From positions 1-7,501 of the forward strand of contig VBMC01000033.1 in the NCBI GenBank assembly GCA_005879015.1: a DNA stretch of 7,501 nt, given 5' to 3'. Of the stretch, positions 5,878 through 7,501 are shown piece after piece (positions within the stretch are counted from its first letter, which is position 1; each line of letters starts with the position of its first letter). The notes beneath the pieces are model-generated. The model made no database searches. It saw only the letters and a list, made by a program, of their open reading frames with translations, and was not told the DNA's origin. The DNA comes from Methanobacteriota archaeon (GTDB taxonomy: Archaea; Thermoplasmatota; Thermoplasmata; RBG-16-68-12). Position numbers and translations under genes: made by a program.

Positions 5878-5899
5878 GCCCGCGCGTCATCCGCGGCGT

Positions 5900-6748
5900 G
5901 TGGACGCCAAGGACTTTCGGCTTCTCGTCGCGCTCGATGAAAACGCGCGGCAGAGTTACCAAGCTCTCGGCCGGAAGGTGTCCCTCTCCGCTCCCGCGGT
6001 CCGCGAGCGACTTCACCGCCTCGAAGAGCGGGGGATCCTGCACGGATATTGGGTGTCGATCAACCCCGCCGTCTTCGGGCGCGAGGACCTGCTCGTCTCC
6101 TTCGGCGGGGAGTGGAACCGAGAGGAGGCCGTTCGAGCGCTGGGCGGACCCGACGTCGCCTGGGTAGCGTGGAAGGTCGACGGGGCCGTGACCGTGGAGG
6201 TCTGGCCCCACGATGTGGAGAAGGCGCTCATCACCCTCGAGCAGTTCCTCGGTCGCCCTCCGGTCTGGCACGGTGTCTCCCGAGTGGAATTGAAACGCGA
6301 ATTGTCAGGACTTGATTGGCGGGTCCTGGAGGCGTTGATCGACGACCCGCGAGCGCCCGTCGCCGATCTCTCTATGAAGACGGGACTGAGTCCGAAGACC
6401 GTGAGGAATCACGTTACGCGTCTCCGGCGAGACGAAGCGATCTACGTCGTGCCACGACTCGGGTTCCTCGCGGACTCCGGCGAGATCGTGTACCATCTGG
6501 TGGTCGCGGGCATCGCATCCTTCGCCGAATTGCGACGCGCCATCGGGGATGCCGTGCTGGTCCATGAGACCCAAGATCCGCCGATGAAGTACCTCTTCTG
6601 CCGGGCGGATAGCATCGGCGAATTGACGACGAAGACCCATGTCCTCGAAACGCTCCCTAAGGTATCTTCCGTCCAGCTCTCCCTGAATCGAGAGTTCCAC
6701 GTCGGGACCGAGTTCGTCCATCGCTTGGTCCGAGAGCGCATGAAGTGA
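5900..6748 (+). CDS. Lrp/AsnC-like transcriptional regulator with two helix-turn-helix domains
   Basis: This 282-residue protein appears to be built from two similar halves. The first AsnC-type HTH is at residues 1-52 (DFRLLVALDENARQSYQALG, then SAPAVRERLHRLEERGIL). An alpha/beta region (62-130) containing VSFGG, VAWVAWKVDG and VTVEVWPHDVEKAL follows. The second HTH is at 137-185 (LDWRVLEALIDDPRAPVADL, then SPKTVRNHVTRLRRDEAI), followed by a second alpha/beta region with YHLVVAGI, MKYLFCRADS and the tail LNREFHVGTEFV. Single-HTH Lrp proteins are about 150 residues, so this is roughly double. Fused double-HTH forms occur in archaea. The ligand is unknown; the alpha/beta parts are in the position of RAM ligand-binding domains but are divergent. 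The start is GTG 5900, with an overlapping GTG at 5898 in another frame. Divergence from the SDR gene suggests control of that gene, of itself, or both. Confidence 0.85.
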   Translation: MDAKDFRLLVALDENARQSYQALGRKVSLSAPAVRERLHRLEERGILHGYWVSINPAVFGREDLLVSFGGEWNREEAVRALGGPDVAWVAWKVDGAVTVEVWPHDVEKALITLEQFLGRPPVWHGVSRVELKRELSGLDWRVLEALIDDPRAPVADLSMKTGLSPKTVRNHVTRLRRDEAIYVVPRLGFLADSGEIVYHLVVAGIASFAELRRAIGDAVLVHETQDPPMKYLFCRADSIGELTTKTHVLETLPKVSSVQLSLNREFHVGTEFVHRLVRERMK

Positions 6749-6818
6749 TGGAGGAGCGCCGCGCACGGGAACAGCCGCGGAGCGGGCGATGAGGTCGGGT
6801 TACGCAGGGACCCGTTCC

Positions 6819-7501
6819 TTACTCGGCCTTCAGGTAGCGACTCGCCACAGCGGTTCCCACGACGAGCATCCCGACCGCGAACAGGGTGAGGTATCCCAGA
6901 TACGACCAATCGACCGTGCCGAAGACGACGATCCCCCGGCCCAGGAGCGCCGAGAACGAGACCGGGTTCACGCTCGCGATCGCCTGCATCCACGAGGGGA
7001 AATTGGCCAGCGGGAGGAGGGCGCCGCTCGCGAACATGAGAGGCATCGTGATGAAGTTCGAGATGACGCCGGGCGTCTGCCAGTCCGTGCTTGAGGCCGT
7101 CACGGCCAGAAAGAAGGACGACATCCCGAGGCCGAGGAAGAAGATCCCGAGGACCCACCCGGCCCACATGATTGGATCTCCCTGGAAGCTCACGCCGAAC
7201 AGCGCGGCGGCCAGGATCATCACAGGAATCTGAATGAGCCCGCGGCTCGTCGATCCGAGGACCTTCGACAGGTACACGGTGGATTTCGTCGTCGGCGTCA
7301 GCAGGATCCGCTTCATGAATCCGAAGCGCTTGTCCTGGATCGTGCTCATGGATCCGAACATGCCCACGGTCAACATCGAGGTCGCCAGGACCCCGGGAAG
7401 AAGGAACGCGATGTAGCTGTTCGTGTGGAAGATCGTCTGGACGAGGGCCGGAGAGGCGCCGCTGAAGCTGCTCCCGAAGAACGCGAGCCACATGAACGGT
7501 T
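6819..7501 (-). CDS. ABC-2 type transporter permease, C-terminal part (5' end outside window)
   Basis: This is an open frame on the minus strand from the window edge to TAA (6819-6821), with 226 residues visible. It begins in PFMWLAFFGSSF, the end of the first membrane helix of the DrrB/NodJ-type ABC-2 family; ATG at 7493 is therefore internal, and roughly 20-40 residues should lie beyond the window. Visible parts include SYIAFLLPGVLATSML, the cytoplasmic coupling region DKRFGFMKRILLTPTTK, helices near AAALFG and LGIFFLGLGMSSFFLAV, and the family signature MFASGALLPLANFPSWMQAI followed by NPVSF. About six helices would be expected in the whole protein. It would pair with an ATP-binding subunit, probably encoded upstream outside the window, to export a drug, lipid or polysaccharide; substrate is unknown. 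It converges with the double-HTH regulator, 70 nt apart. Confidence 0.9.
   Translation of the reverse strand, partial: PFMWLAFFGSSFSGASPALVQTIFHTNSYIAFLLPGVLATSMLTVGMFGSMSTIQDKRFGFMKRILLTPTTKSTVYLSKVLGSTSRGLIQIPVMILAAALFGVSFQGDPIMWAGWVLGIFFLGLGMSSFFLAVTASSTDWQTPGVISNFITMPLMFASGALLPLANFPSWMQAIASVNPVSFSALLGRGIVVFGTVDWSYLGYLTLFAVGMLVVGTAVASRYLKAE

Noticed and set aside
6442..7491. A minus-strand open frame of about 349 codons overlapping both the double-HTH regulator and the ABC-2 permease
   Set aside because: It covers two convergent genes with good family matches in other frames; the translation is Arg/Pro-rich shadow sequence.
1..7501. CRISPR array, tRNA or rRNA gene, insertion sequence, attachment site or a new defence-type gene cluster
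   Set aside because: I saw no regularly spaced repeats, no cloverleaf-like sequence, no transposase or integrase motif and no nuclease, toxin or defence domain; the recognisable genes are ordinary families.

Overview
The window is GC-rich, densely coding DNA, most likely from an archaeon. I infer a high-GC member of the Thermoplasmatota or a related euryarchaeal lineage. The evidence is AT-rich TATA-like boxes (CTTAAG, TTTTAGA) centred about 26 nt before three start codons, which implies leaderless mRNAs. Gene types common in archaea agree: an ArsR-like winged-helix protein paired with a three-helix membrane protein, and a regulator with two Lrp/AsnC-type helix-turn-helix domains. The lineage rests on gene style only, because no rRNA or other marker is present.

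Layout. Bases 1-312 hold the C-terminal end of a beta-propeller lactonase-family protein, followed by a strong GC hairpin with a T-rich tail. Bases 444-1090 hold a two-gene unit: a small winged-helix regulator, then a 95-residue membrane protein. Converging on it from the minus strand is a TMEM175/DUF1211-type putative potassium channel (1134-1772). Upstream of that, also on the minus strand, is an unassigned 113-residue protein with a predicted ferredoxin-like alpha/beta pattern (1858-2199). A promoter region (2200-2320) separates it from a complete DEAD-box RNA helicase on the plus strand (2321-3571).

Bases 3659-5013 carry an APC-superfamily amino-acid permease that appears broken. TM1-TM2 lie in one frame, the rest lies in another, and the expected TM3 region is missing at the junction near 3895. 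A possible 30-codon ORF follows at 5039-5131. A minus-strand NAD(P)-binding atypical SDR protein (5141-5791) is divergent from a plus-strand regulator with two HTH domains (5900-6748); they share an AT-rich spacer. The window ends with the minus-strand C-terminal part of an ABC-2 transporter permease (6819-7501), whose start lies outside.

The genes do not form one pathway. The clearest functional links are the winged-helix/membrane pair and the divergent SDR/double-HTH regulator. The most notable observations are the inactivated permease, the repeated promoter geometry and the winged-helix/membrane pair. I see no RNA gene, CRISPR array, insertion sequence or new multi-gene system. No gap between genes exceeds 300 bases.
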